From: Microvirga soli
Lineage (GTDB): Bacteria > Pseudomonadota > Alphaproteobacteria > Rhizobiales > Beijerinckiaceae
DNA length: 64,000 bases
NCBI RefSeq assembly: GCF_016734765.1
Contig: NZ_JAERQE010000018.1
Location: 1-64,000 of the forward strand
Reading direction: 5' to 3'
The notes under the pieces were generated by a model. That model worked only from the letters and a program-made list of their open reading frames with translations, made no database searches and was not told the origin of the DNA. Positions 1 through 8,012 of the stretch are shown piece after piece (within the stretch, counting starts at the first letter, position 1; each line of letters opens with the position of its first letter). The position numbers and the translations under genes are program-made.

Positions 1-2
1 CG

Positions 3-107
3 GCTTCGCTCATGGAGCGCATGGAGCAGGAGGGCATCGTCGGTCCCGCAAACCACGCCGGGAAAAGAGAGATTCTGCTTGAATCTCATGGGGCGGGAGA
101 GGATTAA
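3..107 (+). CDS. ftsK: DNA translocase FtsK, C-terminal end (partial)
   Basis: Only the last 34 codons are present; the gene starts outside the window. The visible peptide ([20 protein letters not shown] and flanks) matches the end of the FtsK gamma winged-helix domain, which reads KOPS/FRS sequences and directs the translocase toward dif. FtsK is a septal membrane DNA pump that clears chromosome termini during division. The following LolA-family gene and then exonuclease III reproduce a gene order common in Rhizobiales, which supports the call. The fragment is short, so the identification rests on this motif and on context. Confidence 0.8.
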   Translation, partial: ASLMERMEQEGIVGPANHAGKREILLESHGAGED

Positions 108-208
108 CGTCTCGTATCCGGAACCTTGGCCACGCCCCTGCGTCATTGTTGAGCCCTATGCAATGGCCAAGCCGCGGTCATAATCGTTCCGGTCAGGAGA
201 TTCTTCGG

Positions 209-1135
209 ATGCGTCCCCTCCCTGTTGTCGCTTTGGCCTCGGCCTTGTCCGCGTGTGCGGGTATCCTGCCGGCCATGGGGCAGATGCTTCCGATCGAGAT
301 GATCCTCCCACCCGTGCGGCCCGCCGCTCAAGGCTTCAGCCGCACGGCCGCGCCCCTGCCGACCGCCTCCTTCCGTCACGCGGGATCCTCGCACCATGCG
401 GCTCAGCCGGCCCGGCCGCTGATCCCCAGGCCCGCCAACGCGGAGCAGGTTCTCGCCATGACGGCCCCCCTGCCCCCGAGCCGTCCGGTCATGGAGGAGC
501 CCGAAGCGGCTCTTGAGCCCATCGCGATCACGCCGAAGCCCATCGTGACCGCCTCGGCGATTCCGGTGGCCCTCAACCAGCCGCTGCCCAACAGCGTCGT
601 GGTGGAGCGGGCCAATGCGTTCTTCACCAACTTGAGCACCATGGTGGCGGACTTCACGCAGGTCGGCGGCGACGGGCGCCGGCAGGGCGGCACGCTCTAT
701 CTGCAGCGGCCCGGCAAGGTGCGCTTCGAGTACGATCCGCCCGCCACCCTGCAGGTGGTCGCCGACGGCCGCTCGGTGGCGGTGCGCGACCGCAAGCTCG
801 CCACCCAGGACCTCTATTCCATTTCGCAGACGCCCCTGAAATTCCTCCTGCGCGAGCGGGTCAATCTCGGCCAGGACATCAAGATCACCGGCATCACCAA
901 CGACGGCAACGCGGTGCGGATCAACCTGGAGGATACGTCGACGCTGGGCGGCACCTCGCGGATCACACTCTACTTCGACCCGCAGGTGGAGAGCCTGAAC
1001 CAGTGGCGCATCATCGACGCGCAAGGGTTCCAGACCGTGGTGGTGCTGGGCAAGGTCGAGCGCGACCGACGCATCGACCAGGACCTGTTCAAGATCCAGT
1101 ACGAGGTCGTCATCGGCGCGGGCAACAACCGGTAG
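209..1135 (+). CDS. lolA: LolA-family outer-membrane lipoprotein carrier protein
   Basis: A 308-residue protein, longer than typical LolA (about 200). The N-terminus is a hydrophobic export signal (PVVALASALSACAG). A Pro/Ala-rich stretch of roughly 100 residues follows, then the LolA domain at about 125-300, with the FTQVGGDGRRQGGTLYLQRP and GKVRFEYDPP signatures of the carrier fold. LolA shuttles lipoproteins across the periplasm to the outer membrane. The ATG at 209 is chosen over the ATG at 146 because CAGGAGA lies 9 bases upstream and the signal peptide then begins at residue 1. The signal region contains LSAC, which also fits a lipobox, so it may be membrane-anchored rather than soluble. 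The gene lies just after ftsK, as in related genomes. Confidence 0.85.
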   Translation: MRPLPVVALASALSACAGILPAMGQMLPIEMILPPVRPAAQGFSRTAAPLPTASFRHAGSSHHAAQPARPLIPRPANAEQVLAMTAPLPPSRPVMEEPEAALEPIAITPKPIVTASAIPVALNQPLPNSVVVERANAFFTNLSTMVADFTQVGGDGRRQGGTLYLQRPGKVRFEYDPPATLQVVADGRSVAVRDRKLATQDLYSISQTPLKFLLRERVNLGQDIKITGITNDGNAVRINLEDTSTLGGTSRITLYFDPQVESLNQWRIIDAQGFQTVVVLGKVERDRRIDQDLFKIQYEVVIGAGNNR

Positions 1136-1165
1136 CCACCGTTTGAAGCGTTATACTTTCTTGTC

Positions 1166-1247
1166 ATGGCCGGGCTTGTCCCGGCCATCTCGATGAGACG
1201 AGTGTTGCGCTTGAAGCAGTCGGGATCACCGGCACAAGGCCGGTGAT
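1166..1247. repeat. Pair of short intergenic palindromes (REP-like)
   Basis: Two perfect hairpins sit between lolA and xth. The first, at 1166-1188, has arms ATGGCCGGG/CCCGGCCAT. The second, at 1225-1247, has arms ATCACCGGC/GCCGGTGAT. Similar palindromes recur at 7783-7805, 7964-7986 and 57747-57769, always outside genes. They look like dispersed REP-type repeats; they could also act as weak terminators or mRNA 3' protectors. Confidence 0.65.
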
Positions 1248-1374
1248 GACGTGAGAAGACTGTATTAATGGATCCTCTTCCCGGTTCTCAGGAACGCCCG
1301 GGATGACACGGGGTACCCTTCCCTCCGGGCCGAATCTGTCGTAGCCGAACAGGGTCTTCCAAGGGGCCTATCTC

Positions 1375-2190
1375 GTGCAACTGACCGTCTCGACCTGGAA
1401 CATCAATTCCGTTCGCCTACGCATCGATCAGGTGGGCCGCTTCCTGAAGGAGCGCCGCCCCGACATCCTGTGCCTGCAGGAGACCAAATGCCCGAACGAC
1501 AAGCTGCCCCTGAAGGACCTCCAGGCCTTCGGCTATCCCTTCGTGGTCCATATGGGCCAGAAGGGCTATAACGGCGTCGCCATACTGTCCCGCTATCCAT
1601 TTGCCGAGACCAGCGTGATGGAGATGTGCGGCCGCCAGGATGCCCGCCACATCACCGTGACCCTGAGCCGCGAGGCCAAGGCCGCCGCGGGGCTGACCAT
1701 CCATAACTTCTACGTCCCTGCCGGCGGCGACATCCCGGATCCCGAGATCAACGAGAAATTCCGCCACAAGCTCGATTTCATGGCCGAGATGCGCGCATGG
1801 GGCAGCAAGGCGAAGCCGACCTTAGGGCCGTCGATCCTCGTCGGCGACCTCAACGTGGCGCCCCTCGAACACGACGTGTGGAGCCACAAGCAGCTCCTCG
1901 ACGTGGTAAGCCACACCCCGGTGGAAACCGAGATGTTCGAGGAGCTGCGCCAGGAGGCGGAGTGGATCGACGCCATGCGGATCCTGCGCCCCGAGCCCGA
2001 AAAGATCTATTCCTGGTGGAGCTACCGCTCGCCGGACTGGGCCGCCGCCGACAAGGGCCGCCGGCTCGACCACATCTGGGTGTCGAAAGGCCTGAAGGAT
2101 ACCTTGCGCACCATCGACGTCACCCGCGACACCCGCGGCTGGGAGCGCCCCTCGGACCATGCCCCCGTGACGGCGGTGCTGGAGCTGTAG
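1375..2190 (+). CDS. xth: Exodeoxyribonuclease III / AP endonuclease
   Basis: A 271-residue member of the exonuclease III (EEP) family, which cuts DNA 5' of abasic sites in base-excision repair and degrades 3' ends of duplex DNA. Family motifs occur in order: ILCLQETKCP (metal-binding Glu, about residue 36), [17 protein letters not shown] (Asp/Asn), LDHIWVSKGL and the C-terminal SDHAPV with the catalytic Asp-His. The start is a GTG; no better in-frame ATG precedes the conserved LTVSTWNINSVR. Length is normal for the family. It lies about 240 bases after lolA, separated by palindromic repeats, so it is probably transcribed on its own. Confidence 0.93.
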   Translation: MQLTVSTWNINSVRLRIDQVGRFLKERRPDILCLQETKCPNDKLPLKDLQAFGYPFVVHMGQKGYNGVAILSRYPFAETSVMEMCGRQDARHITVTLSREAKAAAGLTIHNFYVPAGGDIPDPEINEKFRHKLDFMAEMRAWGSKAKPTLGPSILVGDLNVAPLEHDVWSHKQLLDVVSHTPVETEMFEELRQEAEWIDAMRILRPEPEKIYSWWSYRSPDWAAADKGRRLDHIWVSKGLKDTLRTIDVTRDTRGWERPSDHAPVTAVLEL

Positions 2191-2233
2191 GCCACGCGTC
2201 CAAACCTCACACCCTCCTGGCGGATTCTTGAAT

Positions 2234-3133
2234 ATGTACGGCATTGGAATTGTCGGCCTCGGCACGATGGGGCGGCGCCTCGCGGAAAGCATCAGGGCCA
2301 ATCCCGCCTTCAGGATCGTGGCCGCCTACGATCCGGCGGCAACGGACATGATAATCCCGATGGCAGGCAGCGTCGCCGAACTCGTCGGCAACCCGTCCGT
2401 CGGCTGCGTCTATGTGGCGACGCCTCCCGCGACTCACGAAGAGATCGTCAGGTTAGTAGCGGATGCCGGCAAGGCGCTCCTGTGCGAGAAGCCGCTCGCC
2501 GCCTCGCCGGAAGCGGCCCGGGCCTGTGTCGATGCGGTTGCGCGGGCGGGCATTCCGGCCGCCGTCAACTTTCCCTTCGCCACCGCTCCAGCGGCTCTCC
2601 GCCTCAAGGAATTGGTCGACACCGGGGCTTTTGGCGAAAACCTGTCGGCCCATCTGACCCTGCGCTTCCGCCAATGGCCCAGGGAGTGGCAGCAGGGCGC
2701 CGCCTCATGGCTTGCCGGCCCCGAGCAGGGCGGGTTCACCCGGGAGGTCGTCTCCCATTTTGCTTTTCTGGCCGTGCGCCTGTTCGGCCCGGGGCGCCTC
2801 GCGGAATGCACCGTCGAGCGCGGACCCGTGGGCACGGAAACACGGGTCCATGCCGTGCTCCGGTTTGCCTCCGCGACCATGACCATCGACGCCGCCGTGG
2901 ACGGCGACCAGGACGAGTTCAACCGCTTCGAGGTGAAGGGCTCGAAAAGCGCGGCCGTCATGAGCGAGTGGTACCGCCTGACTCACGAGAGCGGCGACAT
3001 CGCGCCCGCGCGGGCCGATGCCAACCAGATCGCGGAGCTTGCCCTGCTTCTGGAAGGCCGGCCCCATCGGCTGGCGACGTTTGAGGAAGCAGCCCAGGTC
3101 GTTGCGCTCATCGAAGAGATCCTGGGATCGTAG
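2234..3133 (+). CDS. Gfo/Idh/MocA-family NAD(P)-dependent oxidoreductase
   Basis: About 300 residues. An N-terminal Rossmann fold (GIVGLGTMGRR, the GxGxxG dinucleotide motif near residues 6-12) is followed by the LLCEKPLA motif typical of the family, then a C-terminal alpha/beta substrate domain. Members oxidise or reduce sugars, inositols or related polyols; nothing here fixes the substrate. An in-frame TTG lies at 2228, but the ATG at 2234 is the more natural start. No good Shine-Dalgarno is visible for either. There is no operon partner in the same pathway, and the gene follows xth after 43 bases. Confidence 0.85.
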   Translation: MYGIGIVGLGTMGRRLAESIRANPAFRIVAAYDPAATDMIIPMAGSVAELVGNPSVGCVYVATPPATHEEIVRLVADAGKALLCEKPLAASPEAARACVDAVARAGIPAAVNFPFATAPAALRLKELVDTGAFGENLSAHLTLRFRQWPREWQQGAASWLAGPEQGGFTREVVSHFAFLAVRLFGPGRLAECTVERGPVGTETRVHAVLRFASATMTIDAAVDGDQDEFNRFEVKGSKSAAVMSEWYRLTHESGDIAPARADANQIAELALLLEGRPHRLATFEEAAQVVALIEEILGS

Positions 3134-3216
3134 GGTTTCGCGTGCGGTCGCCTTTGACAGGTTATTAACCTTCATTTGCGAAACACGCTGCACAACTTTC
3201 CCTAAGGTCAATAGTC

Positions 3217-4929
3217 GTGCAGTTCCTCGCCAACCGGAAGCTTTCCCATCTCACCACCGCCGCCATGGTGGCCTTCGTCGTGATGACCGCCGCCGCTCTC
3301 TTTGCGGTCGTGTCCCTTCAGACCCGCTCTGACGTCCAGAGCAAGGCGCTGGCGCAGCTGCAATCCAATGTGCGGACTTTCGTCGGCATCCTGCGCGGCT
3401 CCATCGACAGCCTGACGGTCAAGAAGGACGCCACCGGCGCCGTCACCGGGATCACGGTGAAGGACGATGCGGTGTTCTACAGCGATGAGCTCGCCGACCG
3501 GATCGCCGAAGCGACCCAGGCGCCCGCGACCCTGTTCGTGAAGGACAAGGCGAGCGGAGACTTCATCCGCCGCGCCACGAACATGCGCAACCCCGATGGA
3601 ACGCGCGCGGTCGGCACAGCCATGGACCGCAAGGGCGTGGTCTTCCCCATCGTGTCGGGCGGCGGCACCTATGTGGGCCAAGCCAAGATCCTCGGCGGCG
3701 ATTACCTCCTGGTGAACCTGCCGGTCTTCGGTCAGAGCGGACAGGTTCTGGGCGTGCTCGGCAGCGGGTTCCAGGTCACGGCGCTCGAGGCTTCGGCCAA
3801 CCGCCTCATGTGGCAGATGGGCATGGTGTCGCTCGCGGCCGTTCTCGTGCTGACCCTGGCGGCGATCCTCTCGGCCCGGATGCTGTTCCGGCCGATCCCG
3901 AAGCTCGCCGCGGCCATGAACGATCTGGCCCATGGCGATACCGCCGTGACGGTGCCCTACCTCGCCTCGAAGAACGAGATCGGCGAAATGGCTCGCGCGG
4001 TGGAGGTTTTCCGCGAGAACACGGTCGAGCGTCAGCGGCTTGCGGTTGAGCAGGCCGCCGAGAGCGATGCCAAGATGCAGCGCGCTTTGAGGCTCGATGG
4101 CCTGACCCGTCAGTTCGAATCCAATGTGTCGGCCCTGACGCAGGGGCTTGCCGCCGCCGCCTCGCAGATGGAGGCCACTGCCCAGACCATGACGGCCACG
4201 GCCGAGCGGACCAACCAGCAATCGGTCAGCGTCGCGGCCGCGGCCGAGCAGACCTCGGGCAGCGTGCAGACGGTGGCGGCCGCCACCGAGGAGATGTCGA
4301 TCTCGATCCGGGAGATCGCCCGGCAGGTCACCCAGTCGTCGCAGATCTCATTCGAGGCCGTGGAGAGCGCCAAGCGCACCAACGGCATCGTGCAGGCGCT
4401 CGCCGACGGCGCGCAGAAGATCGGCGAGGTCGTCGCCCTCATCAACACGATCGCGAGCCAGACCAACCTCCTGGCCCTCAACGCCACCATCGAGGCGGCG
4501 CGCGCCGGCGAGGCCGGCAAGGGCTTCGCGGTCGTGGCCTCCGAGGTGAAGAACCTCGCCACCCAGACCGCCAAGGCCACCGAGGAGATCGGCTCGCAGA
4601 TCGCCCAGATCCAGGGCGCCACGCAGGAAGCCGTGGATGCCATCCACGGGATCCAGACGGTCATCGATCAGATCTCCAACATCTCCACCGGCATCGCCGC
4701 CGCCATGGAGCAGCAGGGCGCGACCACAAGCGAGATCTCACGCAGCGTCCAGGAGGCGGCTCATGGCACCGGCCAGGTGACGCAGAGCATCGATAGCGTG
4801 AAGCACGGTGCAGGCGAAACCGGCGCTGCGGCGGTTCAGGTGCTGGACGCGGCGCAGGAATTGGCCCGCTACGCCGATAAGCTGAGCCGGGAAGTCGACG
4901 TCTTCCTGTCCGACGTCAAGGCGGCGTGA
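3217..4929 (+). CDS. Methyl-accepting chemotaxis protein
   Basis: A 570-residue transmembrane chemoreceptor. One membrane helix lies at about residues 11-34, followed by a periplasmic Cache-like sensor region to about 197. A second helix (about 200-222), a HAMP linker (to about 272) and a cytoplasmic signalling domain come next. The signalling hairpin tip [20 protein letters not shown] at about 416-436 is the invariant CheA/CheW contact region. The C-terminus lacks a CheR-tethering pentapeptide, so adaptation enzymes must bind elsewhere. The start is GTG. Its ligand cannot be told from sequence. No che genes are nearby, so it is an orphan receptor. Confidence 0.95.
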   Translation: MQFLANRKLSHLTTAAMVAFVVMTAAALFAVVSLQTRSDVQSKALAQLQSNVRTFVGILRGSIDSLTVKKDATGAVTGITVKDDAVFYSDELADRIAEATQAPATLFVKDKASGDFIRRATNMRNPDGTRAVGTAMDRKGVVFPIVSGGGTYVGQAKILGGDYLLVNLPVFGQSGQVLGVLGSGFQVTALEASANRLMWQMGMVSLAAVLVLTLAAILSARMLFRPIPKLAAAMNDLAHGDTAVTVPYLASKNEIGEMARAVEVFRENTVERQRLAVEQAAESDAKMQRALRLDGLTRQFESNVSALTQGLAAAASQMEATAQTMTATAERTNQQSVSVAAAAEQTSGSVQTVAAATEEMSISIREIARQVTQSSQISFEAVESAKRTNGIVQALADGAQKIGEVVALINTIASQTNLLALNATIEAARAGEAGKGFAVVASEVKNLATQTAKATEEIGSQIAQIQGATQEAVDAIHGIQTVIDQISNISTGIAAAMEQQGATTSEISRSVQEAAHGTGQVTQSIDSVKHGAGETGAAAVQVLDAAQELARYADKLSREVDVFLSDVKAA

Positions 4930-4944
4930 GGGGGGATAAACCCC

Positions 4945-5442
4945 TTACGCCTCGTCCGGCTGCTCTGGCGGGGTGTTGTCCCCGCCGTCGATGGCGAGAA
5001 GCTGCTGGCGCACGCGCTCCAGGCCTTCCGTGAGGCGTGTCAGCTCGTCGGCCATGGCCTCGTGGATCGCCGCGGCGGCGTCCGGGAACTCCTCGAGCAC
5101 CCGGCGCATGAGGCTGGGCGTCACGCGGACGATCGTGGAGGGCTCCTGCGCGGTGGCGGTGGCGCGGCGCTCGATGCGGGCGAACAGGGCCGCCTGCCCG
5201 ACCAGCGCGCCGGGTCCGGCCACGAAGGCTGCCGGCGAGCCATCCTCGGCGGCATCGAGCGCGATGGCTCCACGCGTCACCACATAGCCGCCGTCGGAGC
5301 GGTCGCCCTTCTTGAACAGCACATCGCCCTCGCGATAGCTGCGGGTTTCCGACGCGAAGGCCACAAGGCGCAGGGCATCCTTCTCCAGCAGGTTGAACAG
5401 CGGAGCCTGGCTTAAGATCGCGATGTCGTCTTCGAGCGCCAT
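4945..5442 (-). CDS. Cyclic nucleotide-binding domain protein
   Basis: A 165-residue protein consisting essentially of one Crp-type cNMP-binding beta-barrel (about residues 10-125; YREGDVLFKKGDRSDGGYVV and a following GALVGQAALF). A short helical tail follows and there is no DNA-binding helix-turn-helix. The domain could bind cAMP or cGMP or act as a ligand-free module. It lies 10 bases downstream of the response regulator on the same strand, so the two are probably co-transcribed and the protein may feed a second signal into that system. A cyclase gene exists in this window at 50 kb, but any link is inference. Confidence 0.85.
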   Translation of the reverse strand: MALEDDIAILSQAPLFNLLEKDALRLVAFASETRSYREGDVLFKKGDRSDGGYVVTRGAIALDAAEDGSPAAFVAGPGALVGQAALFARIERRATATAQEPSTIVRVTPSLMRRVLEEFPDAAAAIHEAMADELTRLTEGLERVRQQLLAIDGGDNTPPEQPDEA

Positions 5443-5452
5443 GGTGGTTGTT

Positions 5453-6139
5453 TTACGGGATCAGCTTATAGCCGCCCGGCTCCGTCACCAGGATGCTGGC
5501 ATTCGAGGGATCGGTCTCGATCTTCTGGCGCAGGCGGTAGATATGGGTTTCGAGCGTGTGGGTGGTGACGTTGGAGTTATAGCCCCACACCTCGGTCAGC
5601 AGGGTGTCGCGCCCGACCACCGCCTGGCCGGCGCGGTAGAGATAGCGTAGGATCGCCGTCTCCTTTTCCGTCAGCTTGAGCTTGGAGCCCTTCTCGGTGG
5701 TGAGCATCTTGGAGCCGGGGCGGAAGATGTAGGGCCCGATCTGGAACACCGCATCCTCGCTCGCCTCGTACTGGCGCAGCTGCGCGCGGATGCGGGCGAG
5801 CAGCACGGCGAACTTGAAGGGTTTCACCACATAATCGTTGGCGCCCGCCTCCAGGCCCATCACGGTATCGGTTTCGGAGCCTTGCGCGGTGAGCATGATG
5901 ATCGGGCTGCGGAAGCCGTTCTGACGCATGAGCTTGACGGCCTCGCGGCCATCCATGTCGGGCAGGCCCACATCCATGATAGCGAGATCGATCCGGTCGC
6001 CCTTCACGGCCTCGATGGCGCCATTGGCCGTCTCGGCGATGGTGATCTGGAACTCGTCATGGAATCCGAGCTGTTCGGCTAGGGTGTCGCGCAGATCCTG
6101 ATCGTCATCGACGACGAGGAGGCGGCTGGCATTCGACAT
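5453..6139 (-). CDS. OmpR/PhoB-type two-component response regulator
   Basis: A 228-residue response regulator. The receiver domain has the acidic pocket D11/D12, phospho-acceptor D56 (in IMDVGLPD) and K106 (in VVKPFKF). A winged-helix DNA-binding domain runs from about 130 to 225 (WGYNSNVTTHTLETHIYRLR). The start at 6139 is preferred over an upstream ATG because it has AAGGG at proper spacing and begins at the conserved receiver. No histidine kinase gene is adjacent, so the partner lies elsewhere. The co-directional cNMP-binding gene follows closely. The genes on either side do not reveal the regulon. Confidence 0.92.
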   Translation of the reverse strand: MSNASRLLVVDDDQDLRDTLAEQLGFHDEFQITIAETANGAIEAVKGDRIDLAIMDVGLPDMDGREAVKLMRQNGFRSPIIMLTAQGSETDTVMGLEAGANDYVVKPFKFAVLLARIRAQLRQYEASEDAVFQIGPYIFRPGSKMLTTEKGSKLKLTEKETAILRYLYRAGQAVVGRDTLLTEVWGYNSNVTTHTLETHIYRLRQKIETDPSNASILVTEPGGYKLIP

Positions 6140-6372
6140 CTGAAACCCTTCACACGATGAACCGCAAAATGGCAGAAGCGGCCTTCCGAAGACGAAAACC
6201 CTCAAGCCTGAAGCCGGTTCGTTCGCCCCCTGTCGCCGCTCATGATCCGGATCGAATATCGCCGCCTTGGCTGAATGCCGGCGCGAGCCTTGAGCTGCGG
6301 ATCATGCTCGACGCATAAGAGTAGTCATTCCCAGCTTGACAACAAGGGGCGTCCGAGGCCCTTCCACTGCCG

Positions 6373-6906
6373 ATGAAACACTCTCGCGTCAATGTTATCC
6401 GTGTTTTCCGCTCCCCGCTCGACCACCGGCGCGGACGCCTGCAGGCGGGCAACCTCGCGATTCCTTGCGCGCTCGGCCGCTCCGGCACGCGCCATGCAAA
6501 GCGCGAGGGCGACGGCGCCTCGCCGGTGGGACGGTTCAAAATCCTCCAAGCCTTCTACCGGGCCGATCACGGCCCCCGCCCCCGCACCGGCCTGCCCCTG
6601 AAGGCGATCCGGCCCGGTGACGGCTGGTCCGACGACGTGCGGGACCGCCGCTACAACCGCCTCGTCCCCCTGCCCTGCCCGACGAGCCACGAAAAGATGT
6701 GGCGGGACGACCACCTCTACGACGTGGTGCTCGACATCGCCTGGAACCGCCGCCCCAACATCAAGGGCCGCGGCAGCGCCATCTTCCTGCACCTCGCCCG
6801 CCCGGGCTTCCTGCCCACGGAAGGCTGCGTGGCCGTGGAGCGCCGCATGATCTGGCGACTTCTGGAGCGGATCGGGCCGAACACGCGCATCGAGATCGTG
6901 GGCTGA
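6373..6906 (+). CDS. L,D-transpeptidase (YkuD) family protein
   Basis: A 177-residue YkuD-domain protein. The catalytic signature is clear: H140 in FLHLARPGF and C152 in PTEGCVAV, the active-site Cys/His of L,D-transpeptidases. These enzymes form 3-3 peptidoglycan cross-links or attach proteins to peptidoglycan. No signal peptide or membrane segment is visible at this start, which is odd for a periplasmic enzyme; the short N-terminus may be a real cytosolic variant. It is followed after 4 bases by an ATP-grasp gene, suggesting translational coupling and a shared pathway. Confidence 0.85.
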   Translation: MKHSRVNVIRVFRSPLDHRRGRLQAGNLAIPCALGRSGTRHAKREGDGASPVGRFKILQAFYRADHGPRPRTGLPLKAIRPGDGWSDDVRDRRYNRLVPLPCPTSHEKMWRDDHLYDVVLDIAWNRRPNIKGRGSAIFLHLARPGFLPTEGCVAVERRMIWRLLERIGPNTRIEIVG

Positions 6907-6910
6907 CCGC

Positions 6911-7759
6911 ATGATACTGGTCGCCACCTGTTCCGAGTACCCGCATCCGACGCCAAACCTTGAGGCCCTGGTGAACAGCTTGAAGGCACAAGGCATGGAC
7001 GCGGCCTATCTGCCCTGGAAGACGACGCCACTGGAGACCTTCATCGCAACCGACGCGGTGCTTCCCCTGTGCTGCTGGGATTATTACGGCGATCCCGGGC
7101 GCTTCCTTGCCTGGATCGATGCGCTGGAGGCCGAGGGCGCCAGGCTGCTCAATCCTCCCGAACTCCTGCGCTGGAATTTCCGCAAGACCTATCTGCTTGA
7201 GCTGGCTGCGGCGGGGTTGGCCGTGCCGAAGACCTTCCACTTAGCCGACGCCAGCCGTGAGACGATCGCGCAGCGGATGGAGTCTGAGGGCTGGGGCACC
7301 GCCGTGCTCAAACCGGTCTCCAGCCAGAACGGACACGGCATCCAGAAACTGGATCATGCGGAGCGGGCCCAATGGTCGCTCGAGAGCATGCCCGGCGAAG
7401 TTCTGCTGCAGGAATTTCAAGCCGATATCGGGGCGCTCGGCGAGACGACCATGACCTTCATCGATGGCGCGTTCTCCCACGCGGTGCGTCGCGTGCTTAA
7501 AGCCGGCGAATGGCGGGCCAATCCGCAATACGGCATCACCTATGAGCGCGTCGCGGTAAGCCGCGAGGTGATCGACGCGGCACAGGCCTATATCGATTTT
7601 CTGCCGCAAACGCCGCTTTACGCCCGCGTCGACGGGCTTGTTCGATCCAGCGGTTTCACACTGATGGAATTGGAGCTGATCGATCCGTATCTCTACCTCG
7701 AATTCGAGCCCGGCAGCGCGGATGTGATGGGGCGGGCAATCCTGCGGCGACTTCGATAG
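6911..7759 (+). CDS. ATP-grasp domain protein (glutathione-synthetase-like)
   Basis: A 282-residue protein with the ATP-grasp fold of prokaryotic glutathione synthetase/RimK relatives. It has a lysine-containing nucleotide-binding strand (VLKPVSSQNGHGIQKL, about 135-150), a hinge region LLQEFQ, and the C-terminal metal-binding segment ARVDGLV...MELELIDPYLYLE. Such enzymes ligate an acyl-phosphate to an amine, usually forming a peptide-like bond. The substrate is unknown. Spacing of 4 bases after the L,D-transpeptidase gene indicates one transcript; a role in modifying a cell-wall or peptide substrate is possible but inferred only from that. Confidence 0.8.
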   Translation: MILVATCSEYPHPTPNLEALVNSLKAQGMDAAYLPWKTTPLETFIATDAVLPLCCWDYYGDPGRFLAWIDALEAEGARLLNPPELLRWNFRKTYLLELAAAGLAVPKTFHLADASRETIAQRMESEGWGTAVLKPVSSQNGHGIQKLDHAERAQWSLESMPGEVLLQEFQADIGALGETTMTFIDGAFSHAVRRVLKAGEWRANPQYGITYERVAVSREVIDAAQAYIDFLPQTPLYARVDGLVRSSGFTLMELELIDPYLYLEFEPGSADVMGRAILRRLR

Positions 7760-7782
7760 ATACCGCATTTCGGTTCGCCATA

Positions 7783-7986
7783 ATGGCCGGACTCGTTCCG
7801 GCCATCCACGTTTTAGGAAACACTCACCTGATCCTGAGGAGCCGCTGTAAGCGGCATCTTGAAGGAGGCTTCAGTACACCCTGGATGCTCCTTCGAGACG
7901 GATTGCTCACGCAATCCTCCTCAGGATGAGGCCAGAGGGAGACTTGATGGATCCAAGACGTGAATGCCCGGCGCAGGGCCGGGCAT
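7783..7986. repeat. Repeat cluster: 106-bp inverted-end repeat flanked by small palindromes
   Basis: The core at about 7826-7932 has complementary ends (CCTGATCCTGAGGAG and CTCCTCAGGATGAGG) with internal small hairpins. The same element lies in opposite orientation at 15606-15711; the reverse complement of this copy aligns with that one over most of its length. Flanking palindromes are 7783-7805 (ATGGCCGG/CCGGCCAT) and 7964-7986 (ATGCCCGGC/GCCGGGCAT). It occupies the gap between two converging genes. No ORF is present, so it appears to be a non-autonomous dispersed repeat. Confidence 0.75.
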
Positions 7987-8012
7987 AACGGGTTGTGTTC
8001 AGTCGCCGTCGA

